A stretch of 64,000 nt of DNA from Bacteroidales bacterium UBA4333 (GTDB lineage: Bacteria > Bacteroidota > Bacteroidia > Bacteroidales > Paludibacteraceae). The notes under the pieces were generated by a model. The model saw only the letters and a list, made by a program, of their open reading frames with translations, searched no databases and was not told the DNA's origin. Positions 17,251 through 26,674 of the stretch are shown here, one piece after another (positions within the stretch are counted from its first letter, which is position 1; each line of letters begins with the position of its first letter). The stretch spans positions 1-64,000 of the forward strand of contig DGTP01000014.1 in the NCBI GenBank assembly GCA_002394335.1, written 5' to 3'. Made by a program: the position numbers and the translations under genes.

Positions 17251-18288
17251 ATGGTCAAGTACGACGAGCTGATGCGTGAGGCGCGCCAAGGGAAGTTCGC
17301 GCCGGTGTATATGTTGTGCGGTGAGGAGCCGTATTACATTGACGAGGCGTGCGCTTATCTGGAGACGCATATCCTGGACGAGATGGCTCGTGAGTTTGAC
17401 CAGACAGTCGTCTATGGCAAAGACCTCGCTTCTGCCGATATTGCTCCGGCGATAGGGGCGGCGCGGGGTTTTGCGATGATGGGGGGCCACAAGGTGGTCA
17501 TTGTCAAAGAAGCGCAGCATATCAAGAAATGGGAAGCTCTGGCGCAGTATCTGGAAAATCCGCAACCGACAACAGTGCTGGTGATCTGCTACAAGTACGG
17601 CTCGCCGGACAAACGCACCGGCTGGTGGAAGAAACTGGAGAAGGCAGGCGTCGTGATGCAGAGTGACAAGCTCCGCGACTACGAAGTGGAGCGATGGATC
17701 ACCTCCTATATTGCACAGAAGAACGAGGAATTGAAGAAAGACGGTGCTGAACTGAAGATCGATCCCAAGGTGACGCGTATCTTGGCTGACAGTCTGGGTA
17801 CCGACTTGCAGTCCATTGTAGGGGCGCTGCAGAAACTTATTGACGGTCGCCCGGAAGGGGTGAATGTCATTGACGGCGCCCTTGTGGAACGCAATATCGG
17901 TATTTCCAAAGACTATAATGTGTTCGAACTGCAGGAGGCGTTGATACACGGTGATGTGCTCAAAGCCAATCGTATCACGCAGTATTTCGCTTCCTCCAAG
18001 GATCATCCGATGGTGAAGGAATTGGGAGTGTTGTTCACTTTCTTCCAAAACCTGATGATGTACCATTATCTGCCGGACAAGAGCGATCGGGCTGCGGCTG
18101 CGGCATTGGGTGTGAATCCTTATTTCGTAAAGAACTACGCTGCTGCGGCACGGCGGTTCGGTGCCGGTAAGACTTTTAAGATTGTCGGCTATTTCCGGGA
18201 GACGGATGCACGTCTTAAGGGTATTAACAATCCTTCGGCAACGGATGCCGATTTATGGAAAGAATTAATATATAAAATTTTGCATTAG
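17251..18288 (+). CDS. holA: DNA polymerase III subunit delta
   Basis: 345 residues, usual for HolA. Features include the N-terminal YMLCGEEPYYIDEA, KVVIVKEAQ near 85-95 and the central DSLGTDLQSIVGALQKL. It opens the sliding clamp as part of the clamp loader. It starts 4 bp after the SIMPL gene and ends 2 bp before the PrsW gene, so it is in an operon. Confidence 0.93.
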   Translation: MVKYDELMREARQGKFAPVYMLCGEEPYYIDEACAYLETHILDEMAREFDQTVVYGKDLASADIAPAIGAARGFAMMGGHKVVIVKEAQHIKKWEALAQYLENPQPTTVLVICYKYGSPDKRTGWWKKLEKAGVVMQSDKLRDYEVERWITSYIAQKNEELKKDGAELKIDPKVTRILADSLGTDLQSIVGALQKLIDGRPEGVNVIDGALVERNIGISKDYNVFELQEALIHGDVLKANRITQYFASSKDHPMVKELGVLFTFFQNLMMYHYLPDKSDRAAAAALGVNPYFVKNYAAAARRFGAGKTFKIVGYFRETDARLKGINNPSATDADLWKELIYKILH

Positions 18289-18290
18289 AT

Positions 18291-19013
18291 ATGTGGCTTG
18301 TGATCATGGCGGCACTGCTGCCGGTAGTTTTGTTGTTCCTGTATATCTGGCGGCAGGATATTCGTCAGCCGGAGCCGCTGAAGTGGCTCGTGAAAGGGCT
18401 GTTGTACGGAGTGGTCTCCGTGGTAGTAGCCCTGATGTTGGCATCTCCTATGGCGGAACTGGAGGTGTTTGACTCCCTCTCGGCATGGGCGAATGCTTTC
18501 CTTGGAGCAGCTATTCCTGAGGAGAGCGCCAAACTGCTGATGCTATGGCTGCTGTTGCGCAGAAATCCCTATTTCGACGAGCGTCTGGACGGCATTGTCT
18601 ATGCCTGTTGTATCGGCTTGGGGTTTGCCGGAGTGGAGAATGTCATGTATCTTGTCCAGGGTGCGATGGCGGGTAACTGGGTAGCTACAGGTATTGCCCG
18701 CGCTATCTTCGCTGTGCCGGGACACTTCTCGTTTGCCATACTGATGGGATATTTCTATGCAAAGGCTCATTTCGGCAGTTCGCTCAAACGTGGTATAAAC
18801 TATTTTCTGGCATGGCTGATGCCGGTGATTGCACACGGTGTGTATGACGGACTGATCATGCAGCAACAGGTGGTGGATGAATGGGTGGCAGGTGTACTGT
18901 TCCTAGTCTTCCTGACAGGATTTGTCTTCCTGCGCAGACGAAGCAAGAAACTCATCGCCCAATACCAGAAAGAGGATGCCGAGACCGTTCCTGTGGAGGA
19001 GGTTGAGAGCTAA
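18291..19013 (+). CDS. PrsW-family intramembrane metalloprotease
   Basis: 240 residues with about seven hydrophobic segments. The conserved motifs are present: EE at 77-78 in IPEESAK, E116 in GVENVMY, H145 in FAVPGHFSFA, and H182 in VIAHGVYDG. PrsW in Bacillus cleaves an anti-sigma factor; the substrate here is unknown. The stop codon lies inside the stutter word GAGAGCTAAGAGTT (19005-19018), which also occurs at 381-394. Confidence 0.88.
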   Translation: MWLVIMAALLPVVLLFLYIWRQDIRQPEPLKWLVKGLLYGVVSVVVALMLASPMAELEVFDSLSAWANAFLGAAIPEESAKLLMLWLLLRRNPYFDERLDGIVYACCIGLGFAGVENVMYLVQGAMAGNWVATGIARAIFAVPGHFSFAILMGYFYAKAHFGSSLKRGINYFLAWLMPVIAHGVYDGLIMQQQVVDEWVAGVLFLVFLTGFVFLRRRSKKLIAQYQKEDAETVPVEEVES

Positions 19014-19045
19014 GAGTTGATAGATAAATATAATATAACAATAGA

Positions 19046-20299
19046 ATGAATTATTTCTTTACATCCGAGTCGGTGTCCGAGGGACACCCGGATAAAGTGA
19101 GTGATCAGATTTCTGACGCTATTTTGGATAATATTTTGGCGCTTGACCCGCGTGCACATGTGGCGTGTGAGACCTTGTGTACCACAGGTCAGGTGGTGAT
19201 TGCCGGTGAGGTGAGTTGTGAACACTATGTGGATATCCAGCAGATTGCCCGGCGCACGATAGCCGAAATCGGTTATACCAAATCGGAGTACAAGTTCGAT
19301 GCCGAGAGTTGCGGAATACTGACGGCAGTGCATGCCCAGTCGGCGGATATCAACATGGGTGTCAGCCGTGCTACAGAAGAAGAACAGGGTGCCGGCGACC
19401 AAGGAATGATGTTCGGTTATGCTACCGCAGAGACAGACAATTATATGCCTCTGACGCTTGATCTGGCACATACCCTGGTCTATACCTTGGCGCGCATCCG
19501 CAAGGAGGGCAAGCAGATGAGGTATCTCCGCCCGGATTCCAAATCGCAGGTGACAATCGAATATGACGAGCATAACCAGCCCGTCCGCATCGATACCATC
19601 GTGCTCTCTACGCAGCACGACGAGGGAGTGACCCCGGAGGATATCAAACGCGACGTGATCGCTGTCCTTCTGCCGCGTGTGGCTACCCGTGACTCGCGAT
19701 ACAGCCATCTTCTGCAAGCATTCCTAGAGGACAAGGATGCCAAGTTGCTGGTTAATCCTACGGGCAATTTTGTTATCGGAGGCCCTCATGGCGACACAGG
19801 TCTGACCGGACGTAAGATCATCGTTGACACCTATGGCGGCCGTGGCGCACACGGCGGAGGCGCTTTCTCGGGAAAAGATCCGTCCAAGGTGGACCGTTCG
19901 GCAGCTTATGCTACCCGTTGGATTGCCAAAAACCTTGTGGCGGCAGGAGTGGCAGAGGAGGTTCTGGTGCAAGTCAGCTATGCTATCGGTGTGGCCGAAC
20001 CCGTCTCGGTCTATGTCAATACTTACGGCACTGCCAAAGTGGCGATGAAGGATGCCGAGATAGCCAAGAAGGTACAGGAACTCTTTGATCTCCGTCCGGC
20101 AGCTATCATCCGCGACCTCAAACTGACACAGCCTATCTACGAAGAAACCGCGCGCTACGGTCATATGGGACGCACGGCGGAGAAGGTGACAAAGACCTTT
20201 ATTGACGAGAACGGACATCCTTTCAGCCGTGAGGTGGAACTCTTTACATGGGAGAAGACCGACCGCGTAGAGGCGATCAAGAAAGCTTTCGGATTATGA
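19046..20299 (+). CDS. metK: S-adenosylmethionine synthetase
   Basis: 417 residues. It has the MetK signatures: [17 protein letters not shown] at the N-terminus, [12 protein letters not shown] and [17 protein letters not shown]. It makes S-adenosylmethionine from ATP and methionine in the cytoplasm. The stop overlaps the lspA start (ATGA), so the two are translationally coupled. Confidence 0.97.
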   Translation: MNYFFTSESVSEGHPDKVSDQISDAILDNILALDPRAHVACETLCTTGQVVIAGEVSCEHYVDIQQIARRTIAEIGYTKSEYKFDAESCGILTAVHAQSADINMGVSRATEEEQGAGDQGMMFGYATAETDNYMPLTLDLAHTLVYTLARIRKEGKQMRYLRPDSKSQVTIEYDEHNQPVRIDTIVLSTQHDEGVTPEDIKRDVIAVLLPRVATRDSRYSHLLQAFLEDKDAKLLVNPTGNFVIGGPHGDTGLTGRKIIVDTYGGRGAHGGGAFSGKDPSKVDRSAAYATRWIAKNLVAAGVAEEVLVQVSYAIGVAEPVSVYVNTYGTAKVAMKDAEIAKKVQELFDLRPAAIIRDLKLTQPIYEETARYGHMGRTAEKVTKTFIDENGHPFSREVELFTWEKTDRVEAIKKAFGL

Positions 20300-20850
20300 A
20301 AAAACAATACCGGCAAACCCTGCTCGTGACGCTGATAGTGGTCTTGGGTGTACTGTTTGACCAAGTGGTGAAGATGCTTGTCGTCAGTCATTTCGACCTC
20401 TATGACGATTGGGCAATCACTCCGTGGTTTCATATCTGCTATATCCTCAATGACGGCATGGCGTTCGGCATGGAGTGGTTTAACAAACTGGCGCTTACCC
20501 TTTTCCGCATCGTAGCGGTGGGCGCATTGGGATGGTATCTGCATCATCTCATCTGGCGGAAACCTGCCCGTACATCGTTTATCGCCACTATTGCGTTCGT
20601 CACTGCCGGCGCATTGGGTAATATACTGGACTGTGTCTTCTATGGGAAGCTCTTCCAAGGCGGTGAGTGGATGTACGGAAAGGTGGTGGATATGCTTTAT
20701 TTCCCGCTCATACATGACAGCGCAGGGAATGTGTTGTTTTTCCGTCCGGTGTTTAACGTGGCAGACTCGTATATCACCTGCGCAGTGATTGTTATTCTGC
20801 TGTTTTTCGTCAAGGATCTGAATGCGTCGCTTGAGAACAAAGAGGAGTGA
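20296..20850 (+). CDS. lspA: Lipoprotein signal peptidase II
   Basis: 184 residues with four hydrophobic segments. The catalytic aspartates are visible: D112 in [11 protein letters not shown] and D157 in FNVADSY. It removes signal peptides of prolipoproteins in the inner membrane. The start at 20296 overlaps metK by 4 bp; the next gene starts by overlapping its stop (GTGA). Confidence 0.95.
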   Translation: MKKQYRQTLLVTLIVVLGVLFDQVVKMLVVSHFDLYDDWAITPWFHICYILNDGMAFGMEWFNKLALTLFRIVAVGALGWYLHHLIWRKPARTSFIATIAFVTAGALGNILDCVFYGKLFQGGEWMYGKVVDMLYFPLIHDSAGNVLFFRPVFNVADSYITCAVIVILLFFVKDLNASLENKEE

Positions 20851-21371
20851 GAAAGACGGTTAAGATATTGGTTTTGCTGCTGGGTGTCGTATGCCTGAGC
20901 GGCTGCAGGCCAAGAGGAGTGCTCTCATCGGCTCAGATGCGGGAAGTGATCTACGACCTGCATCGGGCGGACGCTGTGCTCAATGTAACCGGATACACGC
21001 AGGGCGGGTATGAGAAAGAAATGAACGAGTGCTATCAGTCGGTGATGGCAAAACATGGTATTACTCAGGCCAAGTTCGACTCCTCGCTCGTCTGGTACAC
21101 CAATCATCCGGCACTCTTCGACAAGATCTATCCCAAACTGGAGGCGCGTGTGGAGGCTGAGGAAAAGTATTGGACGGAACGTGAGGAGCGGGAGAAACGT
21201 CTTGCGGCAGTTCGTGACGGGCATTGGCGTGACGGTCTGCCGGATGAAATTCAGGTGGCGCTCTGGAATATGAAAGGAGACTGTCCGTCTGTTATTCCGC
21301 CCCTTGAAGTCTCTGATTTCGGGGATTTTCAGATAAAAATGCGTCTCTTACTCAAAAAAACTGCAAAATAA
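20847..21371 (+). CDS. DUF4296 lipoprotein
   Basis: 174 residues from a GTG start that overlaps the lspA stop and is preceded by GAGGA. Lipobox LSGC (Cys20). The mature part begins LSSAQMREVIYDLHRADAVLN, typical of DUF4296, a Bacteroidota-specific lipoprotein family of unknown role usually found next to lspA. A likely client of the peptidase encoded just upstream. Confidence 0.85.
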   Translation: MRKTVKILVLLLGVVCLSGCRPRGVLSSAQMREVIYDLHRADAVLNVTGYTQGGYEKEMNECYQSVMAKHGITQAKFDSSLVWYTNHPALFDKIYPKLEARVEAEEKYWTEREEREKRLAAVRDGHWRDGLPDEIQVALWNMKGDCPSVIPPLEVSDFGDFQIKMRLLLKKTAK

Positions 21372-21372
21372 T

Positions 21373-21403
21373 TTGCGTATTTCAAAAAAAAGCAGTATCT
21401 TTG
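21373..21403 (+). promoter_or_regulatory. Promoter of the rplM-rpsI operon
   Basis: TTG at 21373-21375, 20-nt spacer, TATCTTTG at 21396-21403, then GCAGC. A leader of about 150 nt follows, with complementary GCGTGTA/TGCGCG segments near 21415-21432, which could host autoregulation by a ribosomal protein. Confidence 0.78.
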
Positions 21404-21558
21404 CAGCCGGTTTTCGCGTGTATTATGCGCGAGGGCTCAATTAATAATAGTATAAATCGTCGAGTTGGGCAGTGGATTAACGTGAAATCGTACCTTGTAC
21501 ATTTGTAAACCGTAAATCGTAAATGATGTCTGTCGGCTCGGCCTAAAAGAACAAATTA

Positions 21559-22014
21559 ATGGAATTTAACAGTTACAAAACAGTGTCTTTGAACAAGGCT
21601 ACCGTACAAAAAGAGTGGGTAGTGATTGACGCTGAAGGCCAGATTCTTGGTCGCATGTGCTCCAAGGTAGCTAAATTGCTCCGTGGCAAGTACAAACCTT
21701 CGTTCACCCCGAATGTGGATTGCGGTGACAATGTGATTATCATCAATGCCGACAAGGTGGAGATGACGGGTAACAAATGGACTGATCGCGAGTATGTGCG
21801 CTACACAGGTTTCCCCGGTGGCCAGCGTGTGATGAGTCCGGCAGAGCTCAAGGCTAAAGGCGTAGATCGTCTGATCCGCAAAGTCGTAAAAGGTATGCTG
21901 CCTAAGAATCGTCTTGGTAACAAGATTATTAATAACTTGTACGTGTTCGGCGGCGCTGAGCACAATATGCAAGCTCAACAACCCAAACAAATCGATATCA
22001 ACACCTTAAAATAA
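21559..22014 (+). CDS. rplM: Ribosomal protein L13 (uL13)
   Basis: 151 residues. WVVIDAEGQILGRMCSKVAKLLRGK and VRKVVKGMLPKN-like regions identify L13 of the large subunit. It is followed after 8 bp by rpsI, the usual bacterial pair. Confidence 0.97.
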   Translation: MEFNSYKTVSLNKATVQKEWVVIDAEGQILGRMCSKVAKLLRGKYKPSFTPNVDCGDNVIIINADKVEMTGNKWTDREYVRYTGFPGGQRVMSPAELKAKGVDRLIRKVVKGMLPKNRLGNKIINNLYVFGGAEHNMQAQQPKQIDINTLK

Positions 22015-22022
22015 ATTAGACA

Positions 22023-22409
22023 ATGGAAGTAATTAATGCATTAGGTCGTCGTAAAGCTGCAGTTGCACGCGTTTACGTTAGTGAAGGTGCTGGTAAGATC
22101 ATGATCAATGGTCGTGAGTTGAACACCTATTTTCCTGCTGCCGCACTGCAGTATATTGTTAAGCAACCGCTGCAGAAGCTGGATGTGGCAGAGAAATTCG
22201 ATATCAAAGCCAATCTTGACGGCGGTGGCTACAAAGGACAGGCAGAGGCTCTTCGTCTGGCTATCGCACGTGCGCTGGTGAAAATCAATCCTGAAGACAA
22301 GGCTGCCCTCAAGGCAGAAGGCTTCATGACTCGTGACGCTCGTGAGGTAGAGCGTAAGAAACCGGGTCGTCCGAAAGCTCGCAAGCGCTTCCAGTTCAGC
22401 AAACGTTAA
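22023..22409 (+). CDS. rpsI: Ribosomal protein S9 (uS9)
   Basis: 128 residues. NALGRRKAAVARV at the start and the basic tail KKPGRPKARKRFQFSKR are diagnostic of S9, whose tail reaches the P-site tRNA. Confidence 0.97.
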   Translation: MEVINALGRRKAAVARVYVSEGAGKIMINGRELNTYFPAAALQYIVKQPLQKLDVAEKFDIKANLDGGGYKGQAEALRLAIARALVKINPEDKAALKAEGFMTRDAREVERKKPGRPKARKRFQFSKR

Positions 22410-22425
22410 ACCGGAATACCAACCA

Positions 22426-22460
22426 AATCGTGTGGACTCCTTCGGGATTACCACACGATT
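22426..22460 (+). terminator. Strong hairpin after rpsI
   Basis: A perfect 10-bp stem, AATCGTGTGG (22426-22435) with CCACACGATT (22451-22460), plus an inner TCC-TTCG-GGA tip. Only a weak T tract (GTTTTGG) follows. It may be a terminator or part of the rpsB leader. Confidence 0.6.
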
Positions 22461-22488
22461 GTTTTGGAGTGTCCAACGCGTATGCGTG

Positions 22489-22517
22489 CGCGCATAATAA
22501 ATAATGAGTTATGCGCG
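22489..22517 (+). promoter_or_regulatory. Hairpin in the rpsB leader
   Basis: CGCGCATAA (22489-22497) pairs perfectly with TTATGCGCG (22509-22517). It lies about 62 nt before the rpsB start and has no T tract, so a leader element that senses S2 is more likely than a terminator. This is inference. Confidence 0.5.
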
Positions 22518-22579
22518 TGAAAGACAACTTCAAAATACAAGGGGAATATAAATATTAATTAATCATTATTCATTAAACA

Positions 22580-23446
22580 ATGAGAACAAATTTTGATCAA
22601 CTGTTGGAGGCTGGCGCACACTTCGGCCACCTCAAACGCAAATGGAATCCTGCTATGGCTCCTTACATCTACATGGAGCGCAATGGCATTCACATCATCG
22701 ACCTCAACAAGACTGTCCTGAAAGTAGAGGAAGCTGCTGAGTCACTCAAAGGCATCGCCCGTAGCGGTCGCAAGATTCTTTTCGTAGGTACCAAGAAACA
22801 AGCTCAAGAGGTAGTAGCTGCTCACGCACAAGAGGTGGGTATGCCTTATATTACCGAGCGTTGGGCCGGCGGTATGCTTACCAACTTCCCGACTATCCGC
22901 AAGGCTGTCAAGAAGATGGGGCAGATCGACAAGATGATGACCGACGGTACGTTCGACAATATCTCCAAACGTGAGAAACTGCAGATCACCCGTCAGCGTG
23001 AGAAACTGGAGAAGAACCTCGGTTCTATTGCTGACCTCAATCGTCTGCCGAGCGCTGTGTTCGTGGTAGATGTGATCAAAGAGCACATTGCAGTAGCAGA
23101 GGCTAACCGTCTCGGAATACCTGTATATGCTATCGTGGATACCAACTCCAATCCTAATGATATTGACTTCGTTATTCCTGCTAACGACGATGCAACCAAG
23201 GCTATCGACGTTATTCTGACCGCTGTATGCGATGCAGTAAAAGAGGGTCTCGAAGAGCGTAAGGTAGAGAAGGCTGACGAGGCTGCTGCCGAGGCACAAA
23301 ACCAAGCAGAGACAGAGGCTCCGGCTCCTAAAGAGCGCCGTCAGCGTATCCGCAAATCCGCTCCTAAAGCAGAGGCAGAGAAAGTAGCAGAGGTGAAAGC
23401 AGAGGAGCCAAAGGCTGAAGAGCCCAAGGCAGAGGCTGCAGAATAA
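22580..23446 (+). CDS. rpsB: Ribosomal protein S2 (uS2)
   Basis: 288 residues. LLEAGAHFGHLKRKWNP and ITERWAGGMLTNFPTI are classical S2 motifs. A C-terminal extension of about 60 residues rich in Ala, Glu, Lys and Pro (repeated EEPKAE) goes beyond the core fold, as in other Bacteroidota. tsf follows. Confidence 0.97.
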   Translation: MRTNFDQLLEAGAHFGHLKRKWNPAMAPYIYMERNGIHIIDLNKTVLKVEEAAESLKGIARSGRKILFVGTKKQAQEVVAAHAQEVGMPYITERWAGGMLTNFPTIRKAVKKMGQIDKMMTDGTFDNISKREKLQITRQREKLEKNLGSIADLNRLPSAVFVVDVIKEHIAVAEANRLGIPVYAIVDTNSNPNDIDFVIPANDDATKAIDVILTAVCDAVKEGLEERKVEKADEAAAEAQNQAETEAPAPKERRQRIRKSAPKAEAEKVAEVKAEEPKAEEPKAEAAE

Positions 23447-23475
23447 AATTGTAAATGAATAAATTGTAAATCATT

Positions 23476-24468
23476 ATGGCTGTTACATTAGCTGATATTA
23501 AAAAACTGCGCGATATTACAGGCGCAGGTATGATGGATGTCAAGAAGGCTTTGGAAGAGGCTAACGGTGACTTCGAGGTAGCCAAGGACTTGCTGCGCAA
23601 GCGTGGTCAGGCTATTGCTGCCAAGCGTAGCGACCGTGAGGCTTCCGAGGGCTGCGTTCTGGCAAAGGCACAGGATGGCTTCGGCGCTATCGTAGGCGTT
23701 AAGTGCGAGACTGACTTCGTGGCTAAGAATGCAGACTTCGTAGGTATGGTAAAACTCCTGCTCGACGCTGCTGTAGATAACAAGATCAAAGACTTGGCTT
23801 CTCTCAAGGCTCTCAAGATCGGTAACTTCACCGCAGAGGAGATTGTTACCGAGCGTTCGGGTGTTACCGGCGAGAAGATGGAAATCAGTGACTATGCTTG
23901 CCTGGAGGCAGAGGTGGTAGATGCTTACAACCACCTTGGCAACAAGCTCTCTTCGCTCGTAGCTGCAAAAGCCGGTGCAGACCAGGAGACCGTTCACGGA
24001 ATCTCGATGCAGGTAGCTGCTATGGCTCCTATCGCTCTGGATGCTGACCACGTAGCAGAAGAGGTAAAGCAGAAAGAGTTGCAGGTAGCAATAGAGAAAA
24101 CCAAACAGGACGAGATCAACAAAGCTGTTGAAAATGCTATCCGCAAGGCAGGCATCAACCCGGCTCACGTTGATAGCGATGACCATATCGAGTCTAACCA
24201 GGCTAAGGGCTGGATCACCGCAGAGCAGGCACAGCAGGCTCGCGAGATCAAAGCACAAGTAGCTGCCGAGACCGAAGCTAATATGGACAAGCTCGCTAAG
24301 AAGATCGAGATGATCGCTCAAGGTCGTCTGGGCAAGTTCTTGAAAGAGAACACGCTTGTAGAGCAGGCTTATATCATGTCCGAGTCCAAAGAGCTGGTAA
24401 AAGATATCCTCAAACAGAAGGGTGTGGAGATCGTAGATTTCCGCCGTGTGACCCTCAACGAGGAGTAA
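23476..24468 (+). CDS. tsf: Elongation factor Ts
   Basis: 330 residues. The N-terminal domain has KLRDITGAGMMDVKKALEE and the core has CETDFVAKN. It exchanges GDP for GTP on EF-Tu. The gap to rpsB (29 bp) is a stutter of TTGTAAAT words. Confidence 0.97.
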   Translation: MAVTLADIKKLRDITGAGMMDVKKALEEANGDFEVAKDLLRKRGQAIAAKRSDREASEGCVLAKAQDGFGAIVGVKCETDFVAKNADFVGMVKLLLDAAVDNKIKDLASLKALKIGNFTAEEIVTERSGVTGEKMEISDYACLEAEVVDAYNHLGNKLSSLVAAKAGADQETVHGISMQVAAMAPIALDADHVAEEVKQKELQVAIEKTKQDEINKAVENAIRKAGINPAHVDSDDHIESNQAKGWITAEQAQQAREIKAQVAAETEANMDKLAKKIEMIAQGRLGKFLKENTLVEQAYIMSESKELVKDILKQKGVEIVDFRRVTLNEE

Positions 24469-24487
24469 TCTCCGCTCTTAAGATAAC

Positions 24488-24516
24488 AAAAGGACGCTTT
24501 CGGGCGTCCTTTTTTT
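24488..24516 (+). terminator. Terminator of rpsB-tsf
   Basis: AGGACGC-TTTCG-GGCGTCCT hairpin followed by seven T and preceded by AAA. It could also serve recQ on the opposite strand. Confidence 0.92.
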
Positions 24517-24590
24517 GTTGGATAGCTTAGTGGTGAGAGGGGAGCCGGTGGTGAGGAGGGGCCAGTGGAGAGTGGAAGTTTTTGGAATGG

Positions 24591-26342
24591 CTATTGGATA
24601 CAAATGTCACATTTTCCGCAAGGCTTGGCATCTGTCTCGCCGAAATAGCCTAAGAGCACCTGCTCGCGGCAGAACTGCGTTTGCTCGGCATACTCGACCA
24701 TGGCTTGCAGGCGCTCGCTGTAGGACTTGCGGCGGCTGTCATAGACTGTGTCGGACAGCCAGACTTCATCGGCTCTCTCGCGTGTCATCGTTACGGCGCA
24801 GGCTACCGTGCGGGGGATATAGGTTATTATTCCTCTTTGGGCAAGCGAGACGAGTGTCTCGTGGTCTTCGTCGGGCAGGGCGTCAGAGTCAGGAATGATG
24901 ATCTGCAGATCGGTGAAGATGCCGGAGTGGTGGCGCATGAGTCTGTCAAGCATCGTGGTCTGGGCAGACGAGAGATGGTAATCTGAAAGGGTGTCCGGCG
25001 AGATATTAATGCGCACGCGCGGGGCGGTCTCCCGCTCTTCCTCGAAGTGTATCCACCCGGCGGTTGTCAGCAGATGGAGAGCTGCATACGTTTGTATCAC
25101 CGGCAGGTGCATGACTGCGCATAACTCATCCAGATGGAGGGCGAAAGTGTGATTAAGTCCCGAACCAAGACCTATCTGCAGGAAATCGCAGGTCTTATGA
25201 TATACTTTCTCTACAAACTCCTGCGGAGGATAGTTGTCGAGGACGCGTTTGCGCGCTTTGGTTTTGTCGCTGTCGTTGTATAGCAGTACTGCAAAAGCCG
25301 TCAGTCCGTCTCGTCCGGCGCGTCCGGCTTCCTGGTAGTAGGCTTCGAGCGAGTCAGGCAGGTCGTAGTGAATAACCAGTCTTACATCGGGTTTGTCAAT
25401 GCCCATGCCGAAAGCGTTGGTGGCTACAATGACGCGTGTGTGTCCTTCTTTCCATGCCTGCTGGCGCCGGTTGCGCTCCTGCGTGGTCAGACCGGCATGG
25501 TAGAAATCAGTATAGTTTAGAGTTGAGAGTTTAGAGTTGAGAGAAGTTGGAGAGTTTTTAGCAGATAGTTTCTCGTTGAGCCAGTGGCTGAGTTCTTCAG
25601 CACGCTTGCGATTGCGGACATAGATGATGGCGGAACCGCTTACACGGCTGAGAATATGTATGACCTGTTCATCTTTTGTATCCGTTCGCCGAACTATATA
25701 TCGCAGATTATCACGGTGATACGACATTTTAAGGACATTCTGTTGCTTGAACAGCAAGCGGTCTTGAATATCGGTCACAACTTCTGGTGTAGCGGTGGCT
25801 GTGAGAGCCAGAACGGGGATGTTTTTGCCCTGTTCTGCGAGGGTCTGCCGGATGTTACCGATACGGAGGTAGGAGGGTCTGAAATCGTATCCCCATTGCG
25901 AGATACAATGTGCCTCATCGACCGCAATGAGTCCGATGGGAAGGTCGCAGAGCCGTTTGCGGAACTCTTCGCTTTCCAGGCGTTCGGGGGAGCAGTATAG
26001 AAAATGGTAGTTGCCGAAGAGGCAGTTGTCCAGAGCCACCCGCTGACGGTCTCTGCTCATGCCGGTATAGACGGCAGCTGCTTGTATGCCTCGGCTGCGG
26101 AGGTTGGTCACCTGGTCGCGCATGAGTGCAATCAGCGGTGTGATGACGAGGCAGAGGCGTTTGTCGGGGTTGTTGTGTCCCATGACTAAGGCGGGGACTT
26201 GGAAGCAGATGCTCTTGCCGCCTCCGGTAGGCATGAGTGCGAGGGTGTCCCTGCCCGATAGCACCGAGTCGATGATCTGCGCCTGCAGGGGGCGGAAATC
26301 CTTATATCCGAAATAGGTATGTAGTGCTTCAAGTGGAGCCAT
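24591..26342 (-). CDS. recQ: ATP-dependent DNA helicase RecQ (short form)
   Basis: 583 residues. Superfamily 2 helicase motifs: TGGGKS at 39-44, DEAH at 142-145 and the QEAGRAGRDG region. The protein ends at a four-cysteine zinc site (C558, C575, C578, C581), with a winged-helix-like segment ahead of it and no HRDC domain; a short architecture that I believe is common in this phylum. Residues about 267-276 (SLNSKLSTLN) are encoded by a tandem 14-bp stutter, GTTTAGAGTTGAGA twice at 25515-25542 on the + strand. Role: 3'-5' unwinding in recombination and fork repair. Confidence 0.92.
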   Translation of the reverse strand: MAPLEALHTYFGYKDFRPLQAQIIDSVLSGRDTLALMPTGGGKSICFQVPALVMGHNNPDKRLCLVITPLIALMRDQVTNLRSRGIQAAAVYTGMSRDRQRVALDNCLFGNYHFLYCSPERLESEEFRKRLCDLPIGLIAVDEAHCISQWGYDFRPSYLRIGNIRQTLAEQGKNIPVLALTATATPEVVTDIQDRLLFKQQNVLKMSYHRDNLRYIVRRTDTKDEQVIHILSRVSGSAIIYVRNRKRAEELSHWLNEKLSAKNSPTSLNSKLSTLNYTDFYHAGLTTQERNRRQQAWKEGHTRVIVATNAFGMGIDKPDVRLVIHYDLPDSLEAYYQEAGRAGRDGLTAFAVLLYNDSDKTKARKRVLDNYPPQEFVEKVYHKTCDFLQIGLGSGLNHTFALHLDELCAVMHLPVIQTYAALHLLTTAGWIHFEEERETAPRVRINISPDTLSDYHLSSAQTTMLDRLMRHHSGIFTDLQIIIPDSDALPDEDHETLVSLAQRGIITYIPRTVACAVTMTRERADEVWLSDTVYDSRRKSYSERLQAMVEYAEQTQFCREQVLLGYFGETDAKPCGKCDICIQ

Positions 26343-26381
26343 GGGATGTACAAAGGGACGATGTGCTATTTAATTGGAGTG

Positions 26382-26412
26382 CAAATTTACTGCTTTTTTT
26401 GTAATTGTGCAA
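26382..26412 (-). promoter_or_regulatory. recQ promoter
   Basis: On the - strand, TTG (26412-26410), a 20-nt spacer and TAAATTTG (26389-26382). It lies about 40 nt before the recQ start codon. Confidence 0.65.
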
Positions 26413-26618
26413 ATTTTTCTTGCGTATGTCAATTATTTTGTGTAATTCTGCGGTCTGTACACGACTTACACGGAACCAACCGGTCGAAATCTGGAGCCTT
26501 CCACGACCGCGATTAACCTCCCTCTTGTGGCAGATTGGAAACACAACAAAGCGATGTGGTTATCAAAACCAACATTCCGACAGAACGTACAATAGATGTG
26601 CGAAAAAGTGAGCAAAAT

Positions 26619-26649
26619 TTGCATATGTCAATTATTTTGTGTACCTTTG
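26619..26649 (+). promoter_or_regulatory. Promoter of the 115-residue orphan gene
   Basis: TTG at 26619-26621, then CATATGTC, 20-nt spacer overall, and TACCTTTG at 26642-26649, then GCAG. Confidence 0.8.
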
Positions 26650-26674
26650 CAGTCGGATTTGAATAGGAAGAGTT

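Larger units (their letters stand above)
26343..26674. other. Intergenic region with duplicated + strand promoter
   Basis: Besides the recQ promoter, this holds a functional-looking + strand promoter (26619-26649) and a near copy of it at 26420-26450 whose -7 box has decayed to TAATTCTG. The roughly 165 bases between the two have no supported reading frame. Confidence 0.6.

Noticed and set aside
26405..26611. 68-codon frame between the twin promoters
   Set aside because: It begins before the decayed promoter, has no recognisable sequence and no ribosome binding site.
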